Shown one piece after another: positions 41,276 to 50,681 of a DNA stretch of 64,000 bases. The translations under genes were made by a program, and so were the position numbers. This DNA comes from Avibacterium volantium (GTDB taxonomy: Bacteria; Pseudomonadota; Gammaproteobacteria; Enterobacterales; Pasteurellaceae). Every line of letters starts with the position of its first letter. Position 1 is the first letter of the stretch. The DNA is taken from NCBI RefSeq assembly GCF_900635775.1, contig NZ_LR134167.1, forward strand, positions 1,583,001 through 1,647,000. Reading direction: 5' to 3'. Under the pieces are notes generated by a model. It worked only from the letters and a program-made list of their open reading frames with translations, was not told where the DNA came from and made no database searches.

Positions 41276-42547
41276 CTACATTAATGCTAAGAATGGTGAA
41301 AGGCACAATAAAATACCAGTAATAATAATGATGTAAAGCCCTATTCCTTTATATTTATGCAACATTGGCACTTTGTACACTAAATAAGCTGGAATAAGGC
41401 AACCAACTAAACCAAAAATCGGGCTACAGATTGAGGTGAAACTCAATACTGGAGCATTCAATACAATCGCTCCCCAAGCAAGTAAAATCGCCGCCAACAT
41501 AATGCCTTTCGCAACCCATTTATGATTAATTTTTTCAGCAGGCATAAAACGCTGTAGCATATTCAATACAATACCTTGTGTTGCTTCGTGGAAACCAAGA
41601 TATACGCCAAAAAAGGCGGTCATTACAGCAAAAATATTTAAAATCATTCCAACATAAGTTGCCCAGGAACCAGGGAAAAATTGAGCCACAATGGCTAATG
41701 CCGAAATATTTTGTTCATAAGCTTTGAGTGCTTCTTCTTTCCCCATTGCGAGAGTAAAAGAAACGGCATAGAAAAACACAGAGGTAAATAAAACCAAAAA
41801 CGCAATATTCATCGCACGCAACGCTTTACGGCGAGCAATTTCAGGATCTTGTTCTCTGGAACGGTACGAAATCACCATTGGACTGAGTGTTTGAATAAAT
41901 AAAATTGAAGTAAGCGTAAAAGGCAAGGTAATAATGGCATTTTTAATTAATAGCCCTGTTTCAGGCAAGGCTCCGATATTCGCCAAGTGCCACATACCGA
42001 TCATTGAAAAACCTAGTGCAATCACCACGAAAAGTTTAGTAAGCACCATAAAACTCGACAGTTTAAATAATAATTGCTCGCCGCGTGAAGCAATCGCTAC
42101 TAAAAAACAAATAATCATTAAACCATAAAATGGATTTTTTGATAGTAGCTCATCTGTCAGCCCAAAGGTCTGTAAATAAGAAGCACTGTCATTAGTGATT
42201 GCGGTGGAATAAACAAACATCCAAATAATTAACATCACAAAATAAAGCAACCCCAATAACACGCCCCAGTTTTTACCCAAATAGCCCGAGATCACACTGG
42301 GATAGTCTTGGCATTTTGGTGATTCTGCCAAGGTATTAATAAAAAGCCGTTGGAATAAATACATCGCGGGATAACCAATAATGGAGGAAAGCAAAAACAC
42401 CCACATTCCCATTAATCCAACTTGTACAGGTAAAAACACAATCCCTGCCCCAATCGCCATACCAATGCTCATAATCACCCAACCGAAATCGGTGGAATCA
42501 AATTTCATAGCTTGCTTCATTTCTTGTTTAGAAAGTGGCGTACCCAT
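41276..42547 (-). CDS. cyuP: CyuP (YhaO)-like amino-acid permease
   Basis: 423-aa HAAAP-family permease with about eleven membrane segments. N-terminal WVIMSIGMAIGAGIVFLP with the GxGxGxxxxP-like unwound helix, and a mid-protein TLPFTLTSILFIQTLSPM. Paired with cyuA it most likely imports cysteine (serine relatives exist). AAAGGAGAC precedes the ATG. Confidence 0.83.
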   Translation of the reverse strand: MGTPLSKQEMKQAMKFDSTDFGWVIMSIGMAIGAGIVFLPVQVGLMGMWVFLLSSIIGYPAMYLFQRLFINTLAESPKCQDYPSVISGYLGKNWGVLLGLLYFVMLIIWMFVYSTAITNDSASYLQTFGLTDELLSKNPFYGLMIICFLVAIASRGEQLLFKLSSFMVLTKLFVVIALGFSMIGMWHLANIGALPETGLLIKNAIITLPFTLTSILFIQTLSPMVISYRSREQDPEIARRKALRAMNIAFLVLFTSVFFYAVSFTLAMGKEEALKAYEQNISALAIVAQFFPGSWATYVGMILNIFAVMTAFFGVYLGFHEATQGIVLNMLQRFMPAEKINHKWVAKGIMLAAILLAWGAIVLNAPVLSFTSICSPIFGLVGCLIPAYLVYKVPMLHKYKGIGLYIIIITGILLCLSPFLALM

Positions 42548-42570
42548 AATATGTCTCCTTTCGTTTATGA

Positions 42571-43236
42571 TTATTCATTTGATTTTAATTCACGCAAATG
42601 TTTATACACTGCGTGTTTGGTGATCCCTAATTTTTCCGCTGTAACATTAATTGCCTCTTTCAACTCAAAAATACCGCTCTCATTTAATAATGAAATCAAT
42701 AACTTTGTTGTATTTTTTGGAGTAACATTATGCTGACAATCAAGTTGCACTCTTGCCTTTTTTAAGCTTTGCTCAACAAGATGCTCAACATCGACCCCAA
42801 AAACCTCATTATTGGTATGAGTTTCTGTTGGTAATTGAAAGGATTGCACAATTGAATGGAAGGGATAAGACAAATTAAGGTTAATACAAAATAAGCCAAT
42901 GGGCTGCCCTTGCTCTCCCATAATTATGTGAGTGGTGGATTTCATCACACTGCCATTTGCCGTAGTAGAAAAATAGCTTTGCTCCAAATAAGCAGGATCA
43001 GATTGGTAGGCTTTTAAGATTTTTAATGCCTTATCCGTAATCGGTGAACCAACCTTACGTTCTGTATGAAAGCCATTGACAATTTTAACCACCGAACAGC
43101 TTAGCTCACTGAGTTCGTGAATGACGATCTCCGCAAACTCCCCCAACAAATTAGCAATTAAATCCGCTAATGAAAAGTAAGAAGAAAGTATTTTCTGATC
43201 GGATTGAGAAAGTGTTTTGGCTAATTTAACTGACAT
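42571..43236 (-). CDS. YheO-like PAS/HTH transcriptional regulator
   Basis: 221 aa. N-terminal YheO-like PAS domain (about 20-130, with SCSVVKIVNGFHTERKVGSPI split) and a C-terminal helix-turn-helix of the HTH_22 type (about 170-217, ending AEKLGITKHAVYKHLRELK). Relatives include DauR, the D-arginine regulator. It is first in a minus-strand group with cyuP and cyuA, replacing the Lrp-type CyuR of E. coli. Upstream DNA carries a repeated operator-like element. Confidence 0.85.
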   Translation of the reverse strand: MSVKLAKTLSQSDQKILSSYFSLADLIANLLGEFAEIVIHELSELSCSVVKIVNGFHTERKVGSPITDKALKILKAYQSDPAYLEQSYFSTTANGSVMKSTTHIIMGEQGQPIGLFCINLNLSYPFHSIVQSFQLPTETHTNNEVFGVDVEHLVEQSLKKARVQLDCQHNVTPKNTTKLLISLLNESGIFELKEAINVTAEKLGITKHAVYKHLRELKSNE

Positions 43237-43277
43237 ATATCACTCCTTGGCTTAGATAGTGATATTGTACTACTCAA

Positions 43278-43378
43278 TTTTAGTTAAGTTAAAATAATTT
43301 AACTAAAAATGTGATCTTGGTATCATTTTTTTAACTAAAATAATAGCGCACTTAAAAAATAATGTGCATAAACTAAAA
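43278..43378 (-). promoter_or_regulatory. repeated TTAACTAAAA operator candidate
   Basis: TTTTAGTTAA (43278-43287) and TTAACTAAAA (43299-43308) form a perfect 10-bp inverted repeat; a third copy TTAACTAAAA is at 43331-43340 and a near copy TAAACTAAAA at 43369-43378. They lie 42-142 nt upstream of the YheO-like regulator start. Confidence 0.6.
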
Positions 43379-43465
43379 TAAGAAAATTTATCTATACTAT
43401 AAAACTGTTATTTATCAGATTAAGTGTTTCCCTGTAAGATCGGAATCCAGTGTTAAGAAAATGAG

Positions 43466-43501
43466 ATAAGGTTTGACACAACCCCACCTTATTTCTATTA
43501 T
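43466..43501 (+). promoter_or_regulatory. metH promoter with flanking inverted repeat
   Basis: -35 TTGACA (43473-43478), 17-bp spacer, -10 TATTAT (43496-43501), giving a leader of about 40 nt. The -35 is enclosed by ATAAGGT (43466-43472) and ACCTTAT (43486-43492), a possible repressor site. No MetJ boxes (AGACGTCT type) or cobalamin riboswitch were seen. Confidence 0.75.
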
Positions 43502-43546
43502 GCCTGTTATTATTAAATCTAAGTCATCACAATAAGTCGTAACAAA

Positions 43547-46500
43547 ATGAAACAACATCCTTCTTTTTCTCTTATCCAACAAGCCCTTAAAGATCGCATT
43601 CTTATTTTAGATGGGGCGATGGGGACGATGATCCAGCAATATAAACTCACCGAAGCAGATTTCCGCGGTGAGCGCTTGAAAGACAGTACCATCGATCTAC
43701 GCGGCAATAATGATTTACTCACGCTTACTCAGCCTTTGGTGATTCAAGCGATTCACGAAAAATATCTTGCCGCAGGGGCGGATATTATCGAAACCAACAC
43801 CTTTTCAGCCACCACCATTGCGCAAGCGGATTATGCCCTTGAAAGCATTGCTTATGAGCTGAATTTTGCTGGCGCGAAATTGGCGCGTTTGGCGGCGGAT
43901 AAATATAGCACGCCAGAAAAACCACGTTTTGTGGCAGGCGTGCTTGGGCCGACTAACCGCACCGCCTCTATTTCGCCGAATGTGAACGATCCTGCTTACC
44001 GCAATATCACCTTTATGCAGTTGGTTGATGCCTATGCAGAAGCCACCAAAGGATTAATCGAAGGCGGCGCGGATCTCATTATGATCGAAACTATTTTCGA
44101 TACGCTCAATGCCAAAGCGGCAGCATTCGCCATTGATCAAGTGTTTGAAGAACTTGACATCAAATTGCCAATTATGATTTCAGGCACGATTACCGATGCT
44201 TCAGGGCGTACCCTTTCAGGGCAAACCACGGAAGCCTTTTATAACTCGTTGCGCCACGTTAAGCCATTGAGCTTTGGATTAAACTGCGCCCTTGGGCCAA
44301 AAGAATTGCGTCAATATGTGGAAGTGATGTCAAAAATCTGCGAAACCTTTGTTTCCGTTCACCCGAATGCAGGCTTGCCAAATGCCTTTGGTGGTTATGA
44401 TTTAGGCGCAGAAGAAATGGCCGCTTATATTCAAGAATGGGCGCAAAACGGCTGGCTGAACATTGTGGGCGGCTGCTGTGGAACAACCCCTGAGCATATC
44501 CACGCCATTGCAGAAGTGGTGAAAAACGTGCCGCCAAGAGCCTTGCCTGATTTGCCTGTGGCAATGCGTTTATCAGGCTTAGAACCCTTAAACATTGATG
44601 AAAACAGCCTCTTTGTAAACGTGGGCGAACGTAATAATGTTACGGGTTCAGCCAAATTTAAAAAATTAATTAAAGAAGATCGCTATGCCGAAGCCATTGA
44701 GATTGCCATTGACCAAGTGGAAAATGGCGCTCAGGTGATTGATGTAAATATGGACGAAGCCTTGCTCGATAGCGAAAAATGTATGGTTCAATTCCTTAAT
44801 ATTATGGCAACCGAACCTGATGCAGCGAAAGTGCCAGTGATGATCGATTCCTCTAAATGGGAAGTGATCGAAGCGGGCTTGCAATCGATTCAAGGCAAAG
44901 GGATTGTAAATTCCATTTCCCTGAAAGAAGGTAAAGAAAAATTTGTTGAGCAAGCCAAATTGATCCGCCGTTACGGTGCCGCCGCCGTGGTGATGGCGTT
45001 TGATGAAGTGGGACAAGCAGATACTGAAGAACGCAAAGTGGAAATCTGTACCCGTGCTTATCATATTTTGGTTGATGAAGTGGGCTTTCCACCAGAAGAC
45101 ATTATTTTTGACCCGAATATTTTCGCCATTGGCACAGGGATTGAAGAACACAATAACTATGGGGTAGATTTTATTAACGCCACAGGACGCATTAAACGCT
45201 CACTCCCCCACGCTAAAATTTCTGGCGGTGTGTCCAATGTTTCTTTCTCGTTCCGTGGCAACAATCCAATGCGTGAAGCCATTCACGCCGTTTTCCTTTA
45301 TCACGCCATCAAACAAGGTATGGATATGGGGATCGTCAATGCAGGGCAACTGGCAATTTATGATGATCTTGATCCTGAACTGCGTGAAATTGTCGAAGAT
45401 GCGGTGCTAAATCGCCGTGCAGATGCCACCGATCGCCTGCTTGATATTGCGGATAAATACAAAGGTTCAGCCAGTGAAAGTAGCGATAATGCCGTGGCAG
45501 AATGGCGTACTTGGCCGGTGGAAGAGCGTCTAAAACACGCCTTAGTGAAAGGCATTACTAGCCATATTATTGAAGATACGGAAGAAGCGCGTCTGCAATT
45601 TAGCTCACCGCTAGAAGTGATCGAAGGCCCATTAATGGCGGGAATGGACGTGGTCGGCGATCTATTCGGGGACGGTAAAATGTTCCTACCACAAGTGGTG
45701 AAATCTGCGCGCGTGATGAAGCAATCGGTCGCCTATTTAGAACCCTTTATCAACGCCACCAAACAGCAAGGTGTATCAAGCGGAAAAGTGGTGATCGCCA
45801 CGGTAAAAGGCGATGTACACGACATCGGCAAAAACATTGTCAGCGTGGTGCTGCAATGTAATAACTTTGAAGTGATCGATCTTGGTGTGATGGTGCCAGC
45901 GGATAAAATCATTGAAACGGCAATCAACGAAAAAGCCGATATTATCGGTTTAAGCGGTTTGATCACGCCATCGTTAGATGAAATGGAATATTTCTTAGGT
46001 GAAATGAACCGTCTTGGCTTGAGCTTGCCTGTGATTATCGGCGGCGCAACCACCTCAAAAGAACATACCGCCATCAAACTTTATCCAAAATACAAGCACG
46101 AAGTGATCTACACCACCAATGCGTCCCGTGCTGTAACGGTTTGTGCCGCATTGATGAACCCAGAAAGCAAAGCGGAACTTTGGCAACGAACCAAAAAAGA
46201 ATATGAAAAAATTCAGCATAGCTTTGCTAACCGTAAACCTCTGCGCCAACAACTTCCAATTGAAGAAGCGCGTGCTAACGCTTTCCCAGCGTTTTCTGGC
46301 GAATGGGCGGATTATCAAGTGCCACAACCAAAACAAACAGGCATTGTGGAATACAAAAATGTGCCCATTTCCACCTTACGCCAATTTATTGACTGGTCGC
46401 CATTTTTCCGTTTATGGGGATTAATGGGGGGCTACCCTGATGCTTTTGATTACCCAGAGGGCGGCGAAGAAGCGCGCAAAGTCTATAATGATGCGCAACA

Positions 46501-47236
46501 AATGCTTGATGAATTTGAGCAAAACGGCAAACTCAAACCAAGTGGAATTATGGGCATTTTCCCAGCCTATCGTAAAGGCGATGATATTGAAATTTATCAA
46601 AACTCCGACCGCACTTCTGTGGCAGGCGTGGCACATCACCTACGCCAACAAAGTGAGCGAGGGAAAAATAGCAAAAGCCCTTACAATTTTGCTCTAAGTG
46701 ATTTTATTGCTGATCGCGAAAGCGGCCAACAAGATTGGTTCGGAATGTTTGCGGTGTGCGCAGGAATTGAAGAGCACGATTTAGTAGAAGGCTTCAAAGC
46801 CGCTGGCGATGATTACAACGCAATTCTACTGCAAGCCGTTGGCGACCGCTTAGCCGAAGCAATGGCAGAATACTTACACTTTGAACTTCGCACAAAGGTT
46901 TGGGGCTATTCCAATGAAACCTTCAATAACGAAAATCTGATCGCAGAAAATTATGTGGGTATCCGCCCTGCACCGGGTTATCCAAGCTGCCCAGAACATA
47001 CGGAAAAACAACTGATTTGGGATTTACTTGAAGTGGAACAACGCATTGGAATGAAACTCACCGAAAGTTACGCAATGTGGCCCGCTGCCAGCGTCTGCGG
47101 TTGGTACTTCACCCACCCAGCCAGCAACTACTTCACGCTAGGCCGCATTGACCAAGACCAAGCCTTAGACTACGCCCAACGCAAAGGCTGGAACGAAAAA
47201 GAAATGCACAAATGGCTTGGGGTTTCGATGAAGTAA
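43547..47236 (+). CDS. metH: MetH, cobalamin-dependent methionine synthase
   Basis: Transfers a methyl group from methyltetrahydrofolate to homocysteine through cobalamin. 1229 aa, full length (E. coli 1227). Order: homocysteine domain (1-345; zinc Cys in GLNCALGP and [10 protein letters not shown]), folate domain (about 355-640; [11 protein letters not shown] and [10 protein letters not shown]), cobalamin domain (about 650-895; axial His in [10 protein letters not shown]), AdoMet reactivation domain (about 900-1229; [12 protein letters not shown] and [10 protein letters not shown]). Codons 2-5 carry an 8-nt match to the GcvB seed. The B12-type uptake genes lie downstream on the other strand. 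Confidence 0.97.
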   Translation: MKQHPSFSLIQQALKDRILILDGAMGTMIQQYKLTEADFRGERLKDSTIDLRGNNDLLTLTQPLVIQAIHEKYLAAGADIIETNTFSATTIAQADYALESIAYELNFAGAKLARLAADKYSTPEKPRFVAGVLGPTNRTASISPNVNDPAYRNITFMQLVDAYAEATKGLIEGGADLIMIETIFDTLNAKAAAFAIDQVFEELDIKLPIMISGTITDASGRTLSGQTTEAFYNSLRHVKPLSFGLNCALGPKELRQYVEVMSKICETFVSVHPNAGLPNAFGGYDLGAEEMAAYIQEWAQNGWLNIVGGCCGTTPEHIHAIAEVVKNVPPRALPDLPVAMRLSGLEPLNIDENSLFVNVGERNNVTGSAKFKKLIKEDRYAEAIEIAIDQVENGAQVIDVNMDEALLDSEKCMVQFLNIMATEPDAAKVPVMIDSSKWEVIEAGLQSIQGKGIVNSISLKEGKEKFVEQAKLIRRYGAAAVVMAFDEVGQADTEERKVEICTRAYHILVDEVGFPPEDIIFDPNIFAIGTGIEEHNNYGVDFINATGRIKRSLPHAKISGGVSNVSFSFRGNNPMREAIHAVFLYHAIKQGMDMGIVNAGQLAIYDDLDPELREIVEDAVLNRRADATDRLLDIADKYKGSASESSDNAVAEWRTWPVEERLKHALVKGITSHIIEDTEEARLQFSSPLEVIEGPLMAGMDVVGDLFGDGKMFLPQVVKSARVMKQSVAYLEPFINATKQQGVSSGKVVIATVKGDVHDIGKNIVSVVLQCNNFEVIDLGVMVPADKIIETAINEKADIIGLSGLITPSLDEMEYFLGEMNRLGLSLPVIIGGATTSKEHTAIKLYPKYKHEVIYTTNASRAVTVCAALMNPESKAELWQRTKKEYEKIQHSFANRKPLRQQLPIEEARANAFPAFSGEWADYQVPQPKQTGIVEYKNVPISTLRQFIDWSPFFRLWGLMGGYPDAFDYPEGGEEARKVYNDAQQMLDEFEQNGKLKPSGIMGIFPAYRKGDDIEIYQNSDRTSVAGVAHHLRQQSERGKNSKSPYNFALSDFIADRESGQQDWFGMFAVCAGIEEHDLVEGFKAAGDDYNAILLQAVGDRLAEAMAEYLHFELRTKVWGYSNETFNNENLIAENYVGIRPAPGYPSCPEHTEKQLIWDLLEVEQRIGMKLTESYAMWPAASVCGWYFTHPASNYFTLGRIDQDQALDYAQRKGWNEKEMHKWLGVSMK
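43552..43559 (+). promoter_or_regulatory. candidate GcvB-binding site at the metH start
   Basis: ACAACATC, codons 2-5 of metH, is perfectly complementary to GATGTTGT of GcvB (20360-20367). Position in the ribosome-loading window suits repression, but 8 nt is short. Confidence 0.35.
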
Positions 47237-47288
47237 TTAAAATAGTATTTTTAATATAACCAATGAAATTTTTTAGGAGAAAATATAT

Positions 47289-48023
47289 ATGAGCTATAGA
47301 ATTAAAGCACAAGTTGGAAAAACTAATATTTCTGGAAATGGTAATAATGTTAATCAAACAGGTAACATCAACCTTAACAACAGTAATAATACAACAATTA
47401 ATAACAACTTTATCCCAAGAAATAAAATAAATGGAGATGACACAGGAGAGTTTATAATTTTTTCCATAATACTAGTAACACTTATATTCTTTTTACCAAT
47501 CTTATTACTTAAATATCCAACACTTATTTTAACATTAATCAAATATTATTGGATGATTTTACTCCTCCCTTTATTTACATTTTTTAAGAATCGAAATTAC
47601 GACTATAGGCTCATAGTATATTTTATAGTTATAACAATTAGTACAGGAGTGATTTTTTATTCTCAAAACATATTTTCAATTCAGGAGTTTCTAAATTTAT
47701 CTTCTTATGCAAAGAATATGTCAATAACCCAATTTTGGAAGAACCTAGATAATTATTGGAGAATACTTGTGTTCTATTTTCTAATAAATATAACTATTAC
47801 AATAGCACTACTCTTAGCAAATACAATTTTAGTTATTTCATTTTATAAAATATCAAAAGGAGATGAAAGTAAATTTAGCTACATTAAGATTATATGTAAT
47901 TTAGCATTAGTTTTTTCATCCTTATACTTATATTTAACCCCTGAAAACTCAATAAAATTTATTGCAAAATATATAGAGATACTTAATAAACCTATTGAAC
48001 TTTTAAATTATTTTATTAAATAA
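47289..48023 (+). CDS. AT-rich orphan membrane protein with an Asn-rich N-terminus
   Basis: Not recognised. 244 aa. Residues 14-40 are Gly/Asn-rich (SGNGNNVNQTGNINLNN then SNNTTINNN), a pattern of short beta-helix-like repeats that also occurs before membrane or NTPase domains in some prokaryotic immune proteins (inference). Five hydrophobic segments follow, near 55-74, 79-99, 107-126, 158-186 and 200-217. Codon use is rich in ATA, AGA and TTA, markedly more AT-rich than metH or the btu genes, and no USS is present, which suggests acquisition. AGGAGA precedes the ATG. Nothing around it identifies a partner. Confidence 0.75.
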   Translation: MSYRIKAQVGKTNISGNGNNVNQTGNINLNNSNNTTINNNFIPRNKINGDDTGEFIIFSIILVTLIFFLPILLLKYPTLILTLIKYYWMILLLPLFTFFKNRNYDYRLIVYFIVITISTGVIFYSQNIFSIQEFLNLSSYAKNMSITQFWKNLDNYWRILVFYFLINITITIALLLANTILVISFYKISKGDESKFSYIKIICNLALVFSSLYLYLTPENSIKFIAKYIEILNKPIELLNYFIK

Positions 48024-48026
48024 AAT

Positions 48027-48830
48027 CTAAAATTCATACTTTTCTATTTTTAAGATATTTTGATTTATACAATCAATCTCCGCTTTCACACCAAACGCAA
48101 TAGCTAGATTTTCTGCGGTTAGGACGTTTTGCGTGTTGCCGTGGGCGAGTAAGTTACCTTGGTGGAGCAAGATGATTTCGTCGCAGAAACGGTAGGCAAG
48201 ATCAAGGTGGTGAATGGCGACAACGCAGGTGGTGTTTGGGGTGAGTGATTTTAATTGCTCTAAAATATCAATTTGATAATAAGGATCAAGGGGAGCGATG
48301 GGTTCGTCTGCCAATAAAATTGGTGCGTTTTTAATACAACAACGGGCAAGCTGAACACGGGCTTTTTCGCCGCCTGAAAGCTGTTGGAAAGGTTGTTCTA
48401 ATAGATGTTGAACAGAAAATTGCTTCGCGGCTTGCTGGATCTTTTCTTGCTGCCATTGTTGGTGTGATGAATTAAATAAACGGTCAAAAAATTTGTCTTT
48501 TTTTGAGCGCACTTTTTCCTTAGGGATAAGCTGTGTTTCGGGCAAGCCGAGCGCAATTACGTCATAAACAGATAAATCCCAATAAATATTAGTACTTTGC
48601 GCAAAATACGCCAACGTTTGGCTTTTTTCAGTCAAGCTCATTTCAGTGAGCGGTTTGTCGTTCAATAAAATTGAGCCTGTTTCGAGTGGTAAAATGCCCG
48701 CAATGGCTTTGAGCAAAGTGGACTTCCCTGCGCCATTGCCGCCCATTATGCCCACTAATTTACCTTGGGGAATTTGCGCGCTGATATTTTTAACGCCATA
48801 AGCAAGGCTTACATTGTGCAAGTTAATCAC
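48027..48830 (-). CDS. btuD: BtuD/FecE-type ABC ATPase
   Basis: ATPase of an iron-siderophore/heme/B12-type importer, 267 aa. Walker A GGNGAGKST (about 33-41), signature LSGGEKARVQLARC, Walker B ILLADEPIAPLDPYY, switch HHLD. Overlaps the permease gene by 8 nt. The symbol is by context with metH and BtuB; iron-chelate transport cannot be excluded. Confidence 0.82.
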   Translation of the reverse strand: MINLHNVSLAYGVKNISAQIPQGKLVGIMGGNGAGKSTLLKAIAGILPLETGSILLNDKPLTEMSLTEKSQTLAYFAQSTNIYWDLSVYDVIALGLPETQLIPKEKVRSKKDKFFDRLFNSSHQQWQQEKIQQAAKQFSVQHLLEQPFQQLSGGEKARVQLARCCIKNAPILLADEPIAPLDPYYQIDILEQLKSLTPNTTCVVAIHHLDLAYRFCDEIILLHQGNLLAHGNTQNVLTAENLAIAFGVKAEIDCINQNILKIEKYEF

Positions 48831-49794
48831 GGGCTAATCTCCGTTGTTGAGTAAGCAAAATCCAAATCAAGCAAGGTGCGCCGATAATGGCGGTGAGCGT
48901 GCCAATATAAATATGCGAGAAAAACGGCACATATTGAATAGCAAGATCGGCAAGTAACAAAAGTAACGCACCAATTAGCCCGCTAGTTAGATAAAGCTGT
49001 GAAGGGCGTTTTTTCAGCCAGATGCGCGCAAAGTGCGGGGCAATTAAGCCGATAAATCCGATTGTGCCAGTTTGCGGAATGGTGGCGCCCACCAACAACG
49101 CCACACCAAGGGTGGTGATAAAAAAGCTACGTTTTGGGTCAATGCCCATCGTGCTAGCTGTTTCTTCCCCGAAAGTGAGTAAATCGAGGTAACGGCGTTG
49201 GCAATATAAACAGATTACGCCCACCACCACGATAGGCAAGGAAAGCAAGAGCGGTTCGATTTTTGCCCACATTAATGATCCCTGCAACCAGCGGTATAAT
49301 TCTGCTAATGCCCAAGGGCTTTGTGCGTTGGAAAGCAATAAGGCGATGGCCGAGCCGAGCAACATATTCACCGCAACGCCTGCCAAGATCATCATTGTCG
49401 CCCCTTTATTTTTTGCAATGGCATAGACTAATAAAAAGCTGGCTAATGCCCCTGCGATCCCGCCGAACAGCAACAGGGACAATGGCACGGAAAAATAATA
49501 GAGCAAAAACACGCTCGCCGTGGTTGCGCCATTTGCTGCTCCCAACAACCCTGGGCTAGCCAAGGGATTTTGAAACAACCCCTGCATTGCATTACCTGCC
49601 AGTGCAAGGCTTGCTCCCGTTAAAATAGCTAAACCAAGACGTGGCAAGCGAATATCCCATAACACTAAAGATCGCATATCGGTGGCGATCCCCTGTGCAT
49701 TGCGTAAATAAGCGAAATCCCCCAGCTGATGAAAAATCGCAAAGGCAATCAACAAAACCAATAAGGTCAAAAGGGAAAGGTTTAATCGTTTCAT
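48823..49794 (-). CDS. btuC: BtuC/FecCD-type ABC permease
   Basis: 323-aa FecCD-family permease with about ten membrane segments. Family segments: RLPRLGLAILTGASLALAG (split by a few residues), NPLASPGLLGAANGA, and GTIGFIGLIAPHFAR near the C-terminus. ATGA overlap with the binding-protein gene (stop at 49791, start at 49794). Confidence 0.85.
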   Translation of the reverse strand: MKRLNLSLLTLLVLLIAFAIFHQLGDFAYLRNAQGIATDMRSLVLWDIRLPRLGLAILTGASLALAGNAMQGLFQNPLASPGLLGAANGATTASVFLLYYFSVPLSLLLFGGIAGALASFLLVYAIAKNKGATMMILAGVAVNMLLGSAIALLLSNAQSPWALAELYRWLQGSLMWAKIEPLLLSLPIVVVGVICLYCQRRYLDLLTFGEETASTMGIDPKRSFFITTLGVALLVGATIPQTGTIGFIGLIAPHFARIWLKKRPSQLYLTSGLIGALLLLLADLAIQYVPFFSHIYIGTLTAIIGAPCLIWILLTQQRRLARD

Positions 49795-50594
49795 TCTGCT
49801 TGCTCTCTCTTATTCAGTTGGCGATAAATCATCGCCGCGCCTTGCCAAACGCCCTGATCAAAGCAATAACCATATTTCAGTGGCATTGTCGCCATTCGTT
49901 GCGCAGGGAACATATTGGCAATCAAAGGGTGCGTCAGCACTTCCGCCTGTTCGTTATAACCTTGTTTATCACTAATGGAAATCAGCCAATTTGGCTGCGC
50001 ACGCAAAAGTTTCTCTAGGGAAAAATTTTGTGCCGTAATAGTGCTTTCAAGCGGCGTTAAGCCGAGCAATTTTAGCAAGGCTTGGTATTGTGGAAAAATC
50101 GGTTCAACTACGCCTGTATCGGAAAGAATTAAGGTTTGCGTATTCCTTTGATTGAGCTGAAAATCGCTATTTTTTAGCTTTTCTACTAACTGCTGGGCGT
50201 GGGTTTCGTTACCAAAGCGTTTGCCTAATTCCAATATCAAGGCGAAAAGCTGTTCTGCTGTCTGTGGGCTGTCATTAATAGGCAAAATTTTTACCCCGAG
50301 TTTTTTCAGATCTGCCACCAACAGGGGATAAAACTGCTCGTTAAGCAGAATAGTTTTATCCAAATAAGGCAATAAATCCGTTAATCGCGCGTTAAGTGCG
50401 GGTTTATTTTGATTAATTTTATCCAACATCATCAAGGGATTGGTGGAATAAATAGATTGTGCAGCAATTTGTTCAGGGCGAGCTAATTCCGCCAACAAGC
50501 GATCACTGCATAGGGTGAGCGACACAAATTGCTCTTGCGCCCAAAGCGGAACGGAAAAGAAAAGTGCGGTGAAAAATACGCGAATTTTTTGCAT
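49791..50594 (-). CDS. btuF: BtuF/FecB-type periplasmic binding protein
   Basis: 267 aa from the ATG at 50594, which places a signal peptide (FFTALFFSVPLWAQ) at the N-terminus. Two-lobed binding-protein domain beginning FVSLTLCSDRLLAELARPEQIAAQS, a form common in cobalamin/iron ABC systems next to BtuB-like receptors, rather than E. coli-type BtuF. Substrate assignment is by context. Confidence 0.78.
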   Translation of the reverse strand: MQKIRVFFTALFFSVPLWAQEQFVSLTLCSDRLLAELARPEQIAAQSIYSTNPLMMLDKINQNKPALNARLTDLLPYLDKTILLNEQFYPLLVADLKKLGVKILPINDSPQTAEQLFALILELGKRFGNETHAQQLVEKLKNSDFQLNQRNTQTLILSDTGVVEPIFPQYQALLKLLGLTPLESTITAQNFSLEKLLRAQPNWLISISDKQGYNEQAEVLTHPLIANMFPAQRMATMPLKYGYCFDQGVWQGAAMIYRQLNKREQAE

Positions 50595-50617
50595 TAGAAA
50601 ATGATGCCCCAAAAAAC

Positions 50618-50657
50618 AAAGTGCGGTAAAAATTTTATTAATTTTACACCGCACTTT
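50618..50657 (-). terminator. USS-pair hairpin between btuB and btuF
   Basis: AAAGTGCGGT (50618-50627) and ACCGCACTTT (50648-50657), with an A/T-rich inner stem, then a T-rich run on the minus strand. It lies 25 nt after the receptor stop and probably lowers expression of the ABC genes. Confidence 0.65.
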
Positions 50658-50681
50658 CACAAAAGCCTATCTGCTTATACG

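Noticed and set aside
43379..43546. MetJ boxes or SAM riboswitch before metH
   Set aside because: No AGACGTCT-type repeats or riboswitch-like folds were seen; the leader is about 40 nt.
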